From contig NZ_JAFKON010000001.1 of the NCBI RefSeq assembly GCF_022803015.1, positions 434,001 through 498,000 of the forward strand: a DNA stretch of 64,000 nucleotides. The letters run 5' to 3'. The notes beneath the pieces were generated by a model. The model ran no database searches. It saw only the letters and a list, made by a program, of their open reading frames with translations, and was not told where the DNA came from. Every line of letters begins with the position of its first letter. Within the stretch, counting starts at the first letter, position 1. Shown piece by piece: positions 21,843 to 30,249 of the stretch. The position numbers and the translations under genes are program-made. The stretch is from Arthrobacter humicola. Lineage in GTDB: Bacteria; Actinomycetota; Actinomycetes; Actinomycetales; Micrococcaceae.

Positions 21843-22934
21843 CTATTTCCGGTCGCGGGGCCGGTTCCGGAGCGCGACGGCCTCTTCGGCGACGGCCACG
21901 AGCCGCCGCGCCGACTCATCCCAGCTGAAGTCTGCGGCCCGCTCCACTGAACGGCGGGACCGTGCCTTCCACAGGGCGGGGTCCTCGAGCGTGCGCACCG
22001 CCTCGGCAAACTCCGCCGGGGAGTCCGGATGCACGTAGCTGACGGCGTCGTCACCAACCTCGCGGAAGATCGGGATGTCGCTGGCAATCACCGGCGTGCC
22101 GTGGGACATGGCCTCGACGAGCGGCAGTCCGTAGCCCTCGGCCCGGGACAGGCTGACCAGGGCGGTGGTGCGTGCCAAAAGGGCCTCATACTCGGCGTCG
22201 GTCACCCCGTTGTGGAAAACGATGCTTGCGCCCTCCGGAGCCAGGGCCTCGAGTTCGGCCCGCCGCTCGGGCGTGATGCGGCTGAGCAGATGCAGGGTCA
22301 TGTCGGGGAGTTCCGCCATGCCGCGGACCATGGTCTCCACGTTCTTGTAGGGCATGAATGAACCCATGTAGAGCAGCGTCTTGTCGGCCCCCGCCCCGGG
22401 ATCGCGCGGGGTGTGGCCGTGCTGGGGGGCGTTGCCGACAATCCTGACCGGACGCCGGGTGAGCCGGTACTTCGCCATCAGGGCCGCCGTGGTGGAGCTG
22501 ATCGTCGCCACGATGTCCGCCCGGTTCAGCAGGAGCCGCTGGGGCCAGAAGGCCTTGTGGTACAGGCGCCACAGGACCCTGACGGGGGCCGGCAGGAATC
22601 CGGGAGGGGTGGGGTGCTCGTAGTAGATGAGGTCGTGCAGGGTCAGCACAAGGGCGTACTTCCGGCCCCAGCTGCCCATGGTCTGCATGGGGCATACCAC
22701 CACGTCGGCGCCCAGCTTGTTGACCTTGGCCGCCACGAAGAGTTCGGCCGGGGAGAGCGGGCTGTTGATCAGGGTGTACGGAACGTCGGGCAGGAGCGCG
22801 AGCTGGCGGGTGTCGCTGATCAGCATCGAGACGTCGGCGATCCTGGCGGCCGCCGCGATCAGGCTGGCGCCGTAGCGGCTGATGCCGTCGTGGTGGTCCA
22901 ACCGGGTGAAGCGGGCATCAATAAGAATTTTCAC
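21843..22934 (-). CDS. GT4-type glycosyltransferase
   Basis: A 363-aa GT-B fold glycosyltransferase. The N-terminal acceptor half starts VKILIDARFTRLDHHDGISRY. The C-terminal nucleotide-sugar half has LLYMGSFMPYKNVETM and the retaining-enzyme motif EGYGLPLVEAMSHGTPVIASD near residue 285. It probably transfers a sugar from an NDP- or GDP-sugar to a cell-surface acceptor. Donor and acceptor cannot be read from sequence. The GTG at 22934 overlaps the upstream hydrolase stop (GTGA), so the two are translated together. Confidence 0.88.
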   Translation of the reverse strand: MKILIDARFTRLDHHDGISRYGASLIAAAARIADVSMLISDTRQLALLPDVPYTLINSPLSPAELFVAAKVNKLGADVVVCPMQTMGSWGRKYALVLTLHDLIYYEHPTPPGFLPAPVRVLWRLYHKAFWPQRLLLNRADIVATISSTTAALMAKYRLTRRPVRIVGNAPQHGHTPRDPGAGADKTLLYMGSFMPYKNVETMVRGMAELPDMTLHLLSRITPERRAELEALAPEGASIVFHNGVTDAEYEALLARTTALVSLSRAEGYGLPLVEAMSHGTPVIASDIPIFREVGDDAVSYVHPDSPAEFAEAVRTLEDPALWKARSRRSVERAADFSWDESARRLVAVAEEAVALRNRPRDRK

Positions 22935-23857
22935 GCGGCGTGGTCCTTTAGGAAGCGTCGGATGTAGCGGGCAGCGGGCTCGGGGGTTTCGTAGTGGATC
23001 AGGTGCCCGACGCCGGGAATGACCTCCAGCTTCCCGTCCGGCAGCCGCGCCGCGAGTTTGTACTGGTCCGCCAGCATGGCGATCTCGTCCTTCTCTCCCG
23101 CGATCAGCAGCACCGGCAGCGTCAGGTCGCCGGCCACCTCGGTGACGTTGCTGCCCACCGAGGCCTTGAAGGCCTGAAGCAGGCTCTCCCGGTCCGCGAA
23201 GGAGGAAAAATAGGCACTGTGCTGGGCGTGCACGAACCGGCGGATGTCCTTGTCCCCGGTCTTGGCCATGGTCACGCTCATCACCCGCACGATCGCCTGG
23301 CTGCGCAGCAGAGCCAGCCCGAGCCGCTGGGGAAGGCATGCGGCGGCCTCGTAGTAGAGCACCGCAAGCTTCGTCATCAGGCCCTTGGGCCCTTCGAGGG
23401 CGGGCGCCGCGATGGGATTGACCAGGATCAGCTCGGCCACGGCACCCGGGTTGGCCGCCACGAAATGGCTGGCGATGATCGAACCGAACGAATGCCCCAG
23501 CAGGACCGTGTCCGCGCCCAGTCCCAGAGCAGCCATGAAACCGCCAAGGAACTGGCTGTAGCCGGCAACGCTGTGCCCGGTTCCCGCGAAGGCGGCCGAG
23601 CTGCCGAAGCCCGGCAGGTCCGGCATGATCAGGCGCATGTCCGTCAGCTGGTCGGCTACCCGGAGCAGGCCGTGGTGGTCGCCGCGGAACCCGTGCACCA
23701 CCAGGATGGTGCGCGTTTCGGTGGTGACCTCGGCGGGTTCGTAGACCCAGTACGCGATCCGGGCCCCGTCAACCTCAACGGACGCGGCCCGGGTGCGGGC
23801 GTCGAGTCCGCCGCTGAAGAGGGGCGTGCGTGAGGACCCGGTATCCACTTGTTCCAT
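22931..23857 (-). CDS. Alpha/beta hydrolase
   Basis: A 308-aa alpha/beta-hydrolase fold protein. The oxyanion region is VVHGFRGDHHG near residue 55, the nucleophile is in GHSFGS near residue 122, and the catalytic histidine is in GVGHLIHYE near residue 287. No signal peptide. Specificity is unknown. Such proteins are usually esterases or C-C hydrolases. It lies 11 bases after the aldo/keto reductase and overlaps the glycosyltransferase start, so AKR-hydrolase-GT form a probable minus-strand operon. Confidence 0.88.
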   Translation of the reverse strand: MEQVDTGSSRTPLFSGGLDARTRAASVEVDGARIAYWVYEPAEVTTETRTILVVHGFRGDHHGLLRVADQLTDMRLIMPDLPGFGSSAAFAGTGHSVAGYSQFLGGFMAALGLGADTVLLGHSFGSIIASHFVAANPGAVAELILVNPIAAPALEGPKGLMTKLAVLYYEAAACLPQRLGLALLRSQAIVRVMSVTMAKTGDKDIRRFVHAQHSAYFSSFADRESLLQAFKASVGSNVTEVAGDLTLPVLLIAGEKDEIAMLADQYKLAARLPDGKLEVIPGVGHLIHYETPEPAARYIRRFLKDHAA

Positions 23858-23868
23858 TTGTTCGAATC

Positions 23869-24738
23869 CTATGCGACGTTGTCGGGGTGGGAGCCGGTCC
23901 GGAAGCCGCGTTCGAGGCCGCCGACCTCCGTCATATCCAGCGGGGAGAGCTCAAAGTCGAAGACCTCGAAGTTCTCGCGGATCCGGCCGGACGAGCTGGC
24001 CTTGGGGATGGCGATATTGCCCAGCTGGAGGTGCCAGCGCAGGATGATCTGTGCCGGGGTGCGGTCGTGTTCGGCCGCCAGGGCCAGGATCACCGGGTCC
24101 TTCAGGACCTGGCCGCGGCCCAAAGGACTCCACGCCTCGGTGCGGATGCCCAGCAGCTCATGCTTTTCCCGCAGTTCATCCTGCTGCAGCCAGGGATGAA
24201 GTTCGATCTGGTTCACGGCGGGCACCACCTCCGCCGTTTCCAGGAGCCGGTCCAGGTGCTGCGGCTGGAAGTTGGAGACGCCGATTGCGCGGACCTTGCC
24301 CTCGCGGTACAGCGTCTCCAAGGCCCGGTACGTTTCCGGGAACAGGCCACGGCGCGCGCACGGCCAATGGATCAGGTAGAGGTCGATGTATTCCAGGCCG
24401 AGGTTGGACATGGAGGTGTCGAACGCACGCATGGTGGCGTCGTAGCCGTGGTCGTCATTCCAGACCTTGGTGGTGATGAAGAGGTCCTCGCGGGAGACGT
24501 AGGGTGCGGTTTCCCCGGGCCCGCCTCCGGTGCCCTCAAATCCGGACAGGGCACCGATTCCCTTGCCGACGCCGGTCTCGTTGCCGTACATGGCGGCGGT
24601 GTCGAAGTGCCGGTAGCCGGTCTCGACCGCCATGGTCACCAGGCTGGCGGCGTCGCCCGGGGGGACCTTGTACAGCCCGAACCCCAGCCGGTCGATCAAT
24701 ACTCCGTTGTTCAGGGTCAGCCGGGGGGAGAGTCTCAT
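23869..24738 (-). CDS. Aldo/keto reductase
   Basis: A 289-aa NADPH-dependent (beta/alpha)8 oxidoreductase. The catalytic tetrad is visible as Asp and Tyr in YRHFDTAAMYGNE, Lys in LFITTKVWND and His in LYLIHWP. The C-terminal cofactor segment includes IPKASSSGRIREN. It resembles the 2,5-diketo-gluconate reductase group. Substrate unknown. The ATG at 24738 begins MRLSPRLTLNNG, the normal start. It has no clear ribosome-binding site, but a TAAAGT hexamer lies seven bases upstream, so a leaderless transcript is possible. Confidence 0.9.
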   Translation of the reverse strand: MRLSPRLTLNNGVLIDRLGFGLYKVPPGDAASLVTMAVETGYRHFDTAAMYGNETGVGKGIGALSGFEGTGGGPGETAPYVSREDLFITTKVWNDDHGYDATMRAFDTSMSNLGLEYIDLYLIHWPCARRGLFPETYRALETLYREGKVRAIGVSNFQPQHLDRLLETAEVVPAVNQIELHPWLQQDELREKHELLGIRTEAWSPLGRGQVLKDPVILALAAEHDRTPAQIILRWHLQLGNIAIPKASSSGRIRENFEVFDFELSPLDMTEVGGLERGFRTGSHPDNVA

Positions 24739-24821
24739 GACAAAGACTTTACCCACTGGCGCTGGAGAGTGCCGGACCGCCGTTGCCGCCAGCCGCACCG
24801 GTCATGCTGCCCCGCAGCCGC

Positions 24822-25784
24822 TCAGCCCAGTCCGTCGAACCGGACGAGCCTGCGGGCGCTGGCCTCGTCCAGGATCAGGTCGGTGGCCAGTCCTGCCGCC
24901 AGCGCGCCCCTGAGCCCGTTGATTTTGGAAGCACCGGACACCACGCAGATGCGGCGCCGGACCTGGCGGAGCTGGGCCAGGTCCGGGCCGGTGGAGCGCG
25001 CGTTGAGAGTGATGCCGTCCGAGGACCCGTCGGCGCGGAAGAACACCGTGGCAACATCGCCCACCACATCGGAGTTCGCCAGGACGTTCAAGTCGTCTTC
25101 ATCGAGGTAGCCGCCGGCGTAGACGTGGCTGGGGTAGTCGGCGTCGACCGATCCGACACCAAAGATCGCGATGCTCATCCGGGCCTGCAGCTCCAGGATC
25201 CGCTGAACACTCCGCTCATTCCACATGGCCTTTTTGGTCGCGGCGTGGTCGAAGAAGGCCGGCACGGGAAACTGTTCCACCCGTGCTCCGTAGGCGCTGC
25301 CGAACCGCCGCATGATGTCCGAGGCATAGGTGATACCGGTGGTCTGCATATTCCCGGCGCCGTTGAGCTGGACGATCACGCTGTCGTGGGTGATCTTGCG
25401 CGTCAGGTGCCGGCTCACGGCGCTCAGGGTGGAGCCCCATGCGACGCCGATGATGGCGTTGGAGTCCACCAGCGGTCCGATCGTCCGGGCGGCCTGCATG
25501 GCCACGCGGTCCAGTGTTTCCGCCTCATTGAGGGTGTCCACCACCGGAACGACATGGACATCCACCTTGTATTCGGCGCGGATCATGCCCTCGAGTTCGG
25601 GCCCGGTGTCCAGCGGGCTGCGGATCTGGATCTGCACCAGACCCGAATCGCGCGCCGCGGACAACAGCCGGGAAACCGTGGACCGGGACGTCCGGAGCTC
25701 GCGGGCGATGGCGTCCATGGTCAGGTCCTGCAGGTAATACAGCTGGGCCGCGCGGAGGGCGTCGGACTGGCGTGATTGCATCAT
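24822..25784 (-). CDS. SorC-family sugar-binding transcriptional regulator
   Basis: A 320-aa regulator divergent from the glycerol genes. The N-terminal helix-turn-helix is at about residues 8-50 (AAQLYYLQDLTMDAIARELR, TSRSTVSRLLSAARD), followed by a SorC-type sugar-phosphate-binding domain (GVAWGSTLSAVSRHL, then FGVGSVDADYPSHVYAGGYL). It probably responds to a phosphorylated sugar or glycerol-3-phosphate and controls glpDFK and itself, inferred from position and the palindrome between the two genes. The ATG at 25784 follows GGGAA by six bases. ATGs at 25796 and 25781 are alternatives. Confidence 0.85.
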   Translation of the reverse strand: MMQSRQSDALRAAQLYYLQDLTMDAIARELRTSRSTVSRLLSAARDSGLVQIQIRSPLDTGPELEGMIRAEYKVDVHVVPVVDTLNEAETLDRVAMQAARTIGPLVDSNAIIGVAWGSTLSAVSRHLTRKITHDSVIVQLNGAGNMQTTGITYASDIMRRFGSAYGARVEQFPVPAFFDHAATKKAMWNERSVQRILELQARMSIAIFGVGSVDADYPSHVYAGGYLDEDDLNVLANSDVVGDVATVFFRADGSSDGITLNARSTGPDLAQLRQVRRRICVVSGASKINGLRGALAAGLATDLILDEASARRLVRFDGLG

Positions 25785-25797
25785 GACATTTCCCATC

Positions 25798-25811
25798 TGC
25801 ACGTTTGTGCA
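25798..25811. promoter_or_regulatory. Perfect inverted repeat, candidate regulator operator
   Basis: TGCAC-GTTT-GTGCA is a perfect dyad between the divergent SorC-type regulator and glpD. It sits just before the regulator start codon and immediately upstream of the putative glpD -35 element, a position suiting autoregulation and control of glpD. Function is inferred from symmetry and place. Confidence 0.5.
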
Positions 25812-25817
25812 TAGTGC

Positions 25818-25847
25818 TTGACTCCATTTTCCATTAGTCCAAAGAAT
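25818..25847 (+). promoter_or_regulatory. Candidate glpD promoter
   Basis: TTGACT (25818-25823) with an 18-base spacer to AAGAAT (25842-25847), about 60 bases before the glpD TTG start and directly downstream of the TGCAC dyad. Pattern match only. Confidence 0.4.
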
Positions 25848-25907
25848 AGTGTTGAACGGCGCCGCGCCACGGGCGCGCCGCACAGAATCAAACCCAAGGG
25901 AGCAATT

Positions 25908-27695
25908 TTGGGACAGAAGGACTCAGTCGGCGCACCGGCGAACGATCGCGCCTCGGTGCAGAAGCTGCGGACGCGGCGGCACGCGCAGGTTCTGATCATC
26001 GGAGGCGGAATCAACGGGGTCGGAACGTTCCGTGACCTTGCGCTGCAGGGCGTGGATGTGGCGCTCGTTGAGCGCGGCGATTACTGCCAGGGTGCCAGCG
26101 GCGCCTCTTCCCACATGATCCACGGCGGCATCCGGTACCTCGAAAACGGCGAGTTCCGCCTTGTCCAGGAGTCGGTGACCGAACGCAACAGGCTTCTGCG
26201 GATCGCGCCGCACTACGTCAAGCCGCTGCAGACCACGATCCCGATCTTCAGCACCTTCTCCGGGGTCCTGGCCGCCCCCATGCGCTTCCTGACCCACAAG
26301 CAGGGCAAGCACACCGAACGCGGGGCGTTCCTGATCAAGCTCGGCCTGAGCATGTACGACTTCTTCTCCCGCGACGGCGGCACGGTTCCGCGCCACCAGT
26401 TCCGCGGACGCAAGCGCGCGCTGGCCGAGCTGCCCCGCCTGCACCCCGGGATCAAGTACGCGGCCACTTACTTCGACGCCTCCGTCCACAACCCCGAGCG
26501 CCTCACCCTCGACGTGCTCCAGGACGGCGAGAAGGCCGGCGGCGCGGACAGCCACGCCCGCGCCAGCAATTACGTCTCCCTGGTCTCGCTGGGCGGCTCC
26601 GGAACCCCCGGCACCCCAGGAACCCCCGGCACTCCAGGAACTACTGTCCAGCTGCGCGATGAACTGACCGGCGAGGTGTTCGACTTCACTGCCGACGTCG
26701 TCGTGAACACCGCCGGCGCCTGGGTCGACCTGACCAACGAGGCCATGGGGGCGGCGTCGTCGTTCATGGGCGGAACCAAGGGTTCGCACATCGTGCTGGA
26801 CCATCCGGAGCTGCTCGCGGCGTGCAACGGCCGCGAAATCTTCTTCGAGCACACCGACGGCCGGATCGTGCTGATCTACCCGATGGGGGACCGCGTCCTG
26901 GTCGGCACCACCGACGTCGACGCCGACATGGCCCAGGACGCCGTGTGCACCGAGGCGGAAATCGACTACTTCTTTGACCTGATCGGCCACGTGTTCCCGG
27001 ACATCCCGGTGGGCCGCGACCAGATTGTCTACTCGTTCTCCGGTGTTCGCCCGCTTCCGAAGCACGACGCGACCCAGCCCGGCTTCGTCAGCAGGGACTA
27101 TCGGATCGAACGCCGTGCGGCGGCGGACGGCGCCGTCCTCAGCCTCGTCGGCGGCAAGTGGACCACGTTCCGGGCCCTCGCCGAGCACCTGAGCAACGAC
27201 GTCCTGGCCGAACTCGGTATGGAACGGAAGGTTTCGACGGCGAAGCTCGCCATCGGCGGCGGCGCCGGCTTCCCGGACAGCGAGGACGGCGTCCAGCGCT
27301 GGATCAAGGCCCACATGTCGGCCGGCCGCGACGCCGCCCGCGTCACCGGGCTGCTGACCCGCTACGGGACCCGCGCCGAAGAAGTCATCCGCTTCCTGGA
27401 CGGGGCCGCGGCCGGCGAGCAGGACAGGCTGCTGCATTCCACCCGCGAGCTGAGCACCCGGGAACTGGAGTTCATGGCCGCCCATGAGCAGATCGGGCAC
27501 CTCGTGGACGTCCTCATCCGCCGCACGTCCCTGGCCTTTCGCGGCCTGGTGACAGGGGAACTGCTCAACGAAGTCGCGGACATCCTTTCCGGACCGCTCG
27601 GCTGGGACGCGGCGCGCCGGGCCTCAGAGATCAGCCACGCACAGGAGGTGCTACAGCGGTTCCACGGTGTCCGGGTCCACAGCCTGGTCGCCTGA
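25908..27695 (+). CDS. glpD: Glycerol-3-phosphate dehydrogenase (FAD-dependent)
   Basis: Oxidises glycerol 3-phosphate to dihydroxyacetone phosphate, passing electrons to membrane quinones. The 595-aa protein has the FAD dinucleotide fold VLIIGGGINGVGTFRDLALQ near residue 25, GASGASSHMIHGGIRYLENG, and late FAD/substrate elements FSGVRPLP and GGKWTTFRALAEH. A C-terminal helical domain follows. Between about residues 231 and 245 there is an inserted low-complexity GTPGTPGTPGTPGT, encoded by an 18-base tandem repeat. The TTG at 25908 has AAGGGAG five bases upstream. First gene of glpD-glpF-glpK. Confidence 0.95.
   Translation: MGQKDSVGAPANDRASVQKLRTRRHAQVLIIGGGINGVGTFRDLALQGVDVALVERGDYCQGASGASSHMIHGGIRYLENGEFRLVQESVTERNRLLRIAPHYVKPLQTTIPIFSTFSGVLAAPMRFLTHKQGKHTERGAFLIKLGLSMYDFFSRDGGTVPRHQFRGRKRALAELPRLHPGIKYAATYFDASVHNPERLTLDVLQDGEKAGGADSHARASNYVSLVSLGGSGTPGTPGTPGTPGTTVQLRDELTGEVFDFTADVVVNTAGAWVDLTNEAMGAASSFMGGTKGSHIVLDHPELLAACNGREIFFEHTDGRIVLIYPMGDRVLVGTTDVDADMAQDAVCTEAEIDYFFDLIGHVFPDIPVGRDQIVYSFSGVRPLPKHDATQPGFVSRDYRIERRAAADGAVLSLVGGKWTTFRALAEHLSNDVLAELGMERKVSTAKLAIGGGAGFPDSEDGVQRWIKAHMSAGRDAARVTGLLTRYGTRAEEVIRFLDGAAAGEQDRLLHSTRELSTRELEFMAAHEQIGHLVDVLIRRTSLAFRGLVTGELLNEVADILSGPLGWDAARRASEISHAQEVLQRFHGVRVHSLVA
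26600..26642 (+). repeat. 18-base tandem repeat inside glpD
   Basis: About 2.3 copies of an 18-base unit (GGAACCCCCGGCACCCCA and near copies) encoding a Gly-Thr-Pro repeat. It is in frame and probably forms a surface loop. Confidence 0.8.
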
Positions 27696-27699
27696 TATT

Positions 27700-27735
27700 G
27701 CTTGCGTGCCCGGGCAGGGAAGCCCGGGTGCAAGC
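27700..27735 (+). terminator. Hairpin after glpD
   Basis: GCTTGC and GCCCGGG elements pair with CCCGGG(T) and GCAAGC around a short loop, giving a strong stem four bases after the glpD stop. No T-run. It may be a partial terminator or mRNA 3' end stabiliser within the glp operon. Confidence 0.5.
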
Positions 27736-27771
27736 ACTGCGCGGTCCGCCCTGGCGGCCGGCGCAGTGGCT

Positions 27772-27799
27772 GGCCGGCAGCACGAACATGCTGCCGGCC
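27772..27799 (+). other. Second perfect hairpin upstream of glpF
   Basis: An 11-bp perfect stem (GGCCGGCAGCA / TGCTGCCGGCC, loop CGAACA) 52 bases before the glpF start. Together with the hairpin after glpD it fills the glpD-glpF gap. It could protect a processed glpFK message or reset expression between the genes. Confidence 0.5.
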
Positions 27800-27851
27800 C
27801 CACGGCTTCCAAACTCGCGGACGCCGACAACAGAAAATAGAGGAGTCAAAG

Positions 27852-28604
27852 ATGTCTCTTGGAATAGTTTTCCTATCCGAATTATTCGGTACCGCCATGC
27901 TGACCCTGCTGGGTTGCGGCGTGGTGGCCAACGTTGCGCTCAAAGGCACCAAGGGCAACAACGGCGGGTTCCTGATGGTGACCTGGGGATGGGGCATTGC
28001 CGTCTTCTCCGGTGTCTATGTTGCCGCCATCTCAGGTGCGCACCTGAACCCTGCCGTGACTTTTGGCCTGCTGGTCAACGGCAAGAAGTTGTACGCTCCC
28101 GGCGTTCCGGTCGACTTCGCCTCAACCCTGACCTACTTCGGTGGGGAACTGACCGGCGCCTTCCTCGGCGCCGTCGTGATGTGGCTGGCCCACAAGCAGC
28201 ACTTTGATCTCGAGCAGGAGCCCGCCAGCCAGCTGGCCGTCTTCTCCACCGGCCCGGCGATCCGCTCCAACCAGTGGAACCTGATCACCGAGATCATCGG
28301 CACCTTTGTCCTCGTGTTCGTCATCCTGACCTTCGGCGGGACGCCATCCGGACTCGGCCCGCTGTCTGTGGCCCTGCTGGTCGTCGGCATCGGTGTTTCG
28401 CTCGGCGGCCCCACCGGCTACGCCATCAACCCCGCCCGTGACCTGGGCCCCCGCATCGCGCACGCATTGCTCCCCATCAAGGGCAAGGGCTCCAGCGACT
28501 GGAGCTACTCCTGGATCCCGGTCGTCGGTCCCCTCATCGGGGGCGCCCTGGGCGGCCTCGTGGCAGCTGTCGTGCCGATCATCATCCCCGTCATCCCTCA
28601 CTAA
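27852..28604 (+). CDS. glpF: Glycerol uptake facilitator (aquaglyceroporin)
   Basis: A 250-aa MIP-family channel for glycerol diffusion across the cytoplasmic membrane. It has six predicted membrane helices and the two half-helix motifs: NPA in GAHLNPAVTFG near residue 65 and NPARDLGPR near residue 195. The aspartate after the second NPAR is typical of glycerol rather than water channels. The ATG at 27852 has AGGAG six bases upstream. It sits between glpD and glpK, so uptake, trapping and oxidation of glycerol are encoded together. Confidence 0.95.
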   Translation: MSLGIVFLSELFGTAMLTLLGCGVVANVALKGTKGNNGGFLMVTWGWGIAVFSGVYVAAISGAHLNPAVTFGLLVNGKKLYAPGVPVDFASTLTYFGGELTGAFLGAVVMWLAHKQHFDLEQEPASQLAVFSTGPAIRSNQWNLITEIIGTFVLVFVILTFGGTPSGLGPLSVALLVVGIGVSLGGPTGYAINPARDLGPRIAHALLPIKGKGSSDWSYSWIPVVGPLIGGALGGLVAAVVPIIIPVIPH

Positions 28605-28658
28605 CCGCCCGTTCAACCGTCAGTACAACTGCCACGCCAAACAGACAAGGACGTCAAT

Positions 28659-30173
28659 ATGAACCAGTACGTAGTTGCAATCGACCAGGGCACCACGAGC
28701 ACCCGAGCCATCGTGTTTGACCACAGCGGCAGCATCGTCTCCTCCGGCCAGATGGAGCATGAGCAGATCTTCCCCCAGCCCGGCTGGGTGGAGCACAACC
28801 CCGCTGAAATCTGGAACAACACCCGCGAAGTGATCGGCTCGGCCCTGTCCAAGGCGAACCTGACCCGGCACGACATCGCCGCCGTCGGCATCACCAACCA
28901 GCGCGAAACAGCGGTGGTGTGGGACAAGACCACCGGCGAGGCGATCTACAACGCCATCGTGTGGCAGGACACCCGTACCCAGCCGATCGTGGACGAACTC
29001 GCCAAGGACGGCGGCGTAGAACGCTTCAAGCAGAAGGTGGGCCTGCCGCTGGCGACCTACTTCTCGGGCACCAAGATCAAGTGGATCCTGGACAACGTCG
29101 AGGGCGCCCGGGCCAAGGCGGAGGCCGGCGACCTCGTCTTCGGCAACACCGACTGCTGGGTGCTCTGGAACCTGACCGGCGGGACCGACGGCGGAGTGCA
29201 CGTCACCGACGTGACCAACGCCTCACGGACCATGTTCATGGACCTTGAGACGCTGTCGTGGGACCAGGAGATTCTGGACGCGTTCGGCGTCCCGGCCTCC
29301 ATGATGCCGACCATCAAGTCCTCCTCCGAGGTCTACGGCACAGTCCACACCTCGCAGCTGCTGCGCGAGGTTCCTGTGGCCGGCATCCTGGGCGACCAGC
29401 AGGCGGCCACGTTCGGGCAGGCGGCGTTCGATGCCGGGGAAGCCAAGAACACCTACGGCACGGGCTGTTTCCTGATCTTCAACACGGCCGAGGAGATTAT
29501 CCACTCCAAGAACGGGCTGCTGACCACCGTCGGCTACAAGCTCGGCGACGCGGCGCCGCACTACGCGCTGGAGGGCTCCATTGCCGTCACCGGTTCCTTG
29601 ATCCAGTGGTTGCGGGACAACCTCGGCATGATCGGCAGCGCCCCGGAGGTCGAGACCCTCGCGGCCTCGGTGGCGGACAACGGCGGCGTGTACATTGTGC
29701 CGGCGTTCTCCGGCCTCTTCGCGCCGTACTGGCGCTCGGACGCCCGTGGCGCCATTGTGGGCCTGACCCGCTTTGTGACCAAGGCCCATATCGCCCGCGC
29801 GGCGCTGGAGGCCACCGCCTTCCAGACCCGTGAGGTGCTGGACGCCGTCAACGCCGACTCCGGCGTACCGCTGACGGAGCTGAAGGTCGACGGCGGCATG
29901 GTCGCCAACGACGCCCTGATGCAGTTCCAGGCGGACATCCTCGGCGTGCCGGTCATCCGTCCGAAGGTGGTCGAGACGACGGCGCTGGGAGCAGCCTACG
30001 CGGCCGGCCTGGCGGTCGGATTCTGGAAGGACCTGGGCGAGTGCTCGGCCAACTGGGCCGAGGACAAGCGGTGGGAGCCGCAAATGGACCAGGGCGAGCG
30101 GGAACGCCAGATGCGTCTCTGGAAGAAGGCCGTCACCAAGTCGATGGACTGGGTTGACGACGACGTGAAGTAG
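28659..30173 (+). CDS. glpK: Glycerol kinase
   Basis: ATP-dependent phosphorylation of glycerol to glycerol 3-phosphate, the substrate of GlpD. The 504-aa FGGY kinase shows [18 protein letters not shown] at the N-terminus, [28 protein letters not shown] and [16 protein letters not shown], and the family signature region [20 protein letters not shown]. Normal length, ATG start, 54 bases after glpF. Followed by a strong terminator that closes the glp operon. Confidence 0.98.
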   Translation: MNQYVVAIDQGTTSTRAIVFDHSGSIVSSGQMEHEQIFPQPGWVEHNPAEIWNNTREVIGSALSKANLTRHDIAAVGITNQRETAVVWDKTTGEAIYNAIVWQDTRTQPIVDELAKDGGVERFKQKVGLPLATYFSGTKIKWILDNVEGARAKAEAGDLVFGNTDCWVLWNLTGGTDGGVHVTDVTNASRTMFMDLETLSWDQEILDAFGVPASMMPTIKSSSEVYGTVHTSQLLREVPVAGILGDQQAATFGQAAFDAGEAKNTYGTGCFLIFNTAEEIIHSKNGLLTTVGYKLGDAAPHYALEGSIAVTGSLIQWLRDNLGMIGSAPEVETLAASVADNGGVYIVPAFSGLFAPYWRSDARGAIVGLTRFVTKAHIARAALEATAFQTREVLDAVNADSGVPLTELKVDGGMVANDALMQFQADILGVPVIRPKVVETTALGAAYAAGLAVGFWKDLGECSANWAEDKRWEPQMDQGERERQMRLWKKAVTKSMDWVDDDVK

Positions 30174-30181
30174 GCGCCCAC

Positions 30182-30224
30182 AAAGGAGCCCCGGCCGGGA
30201 AGATCCCGGCCGGGGCTCCTTTGT
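30182..30224 (+). terminator. Intrinsic terminator after glpK
   Basis: A 19-bp perfect stem with loop AGA, ending in CTCCTTTG. It closes glpDFK. The secreted-protein gene converges from the other side. Confidence 0.9.
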
Positions 30225-30249
30225 CTATTGCACGGGTGCGGCAGGGCCG

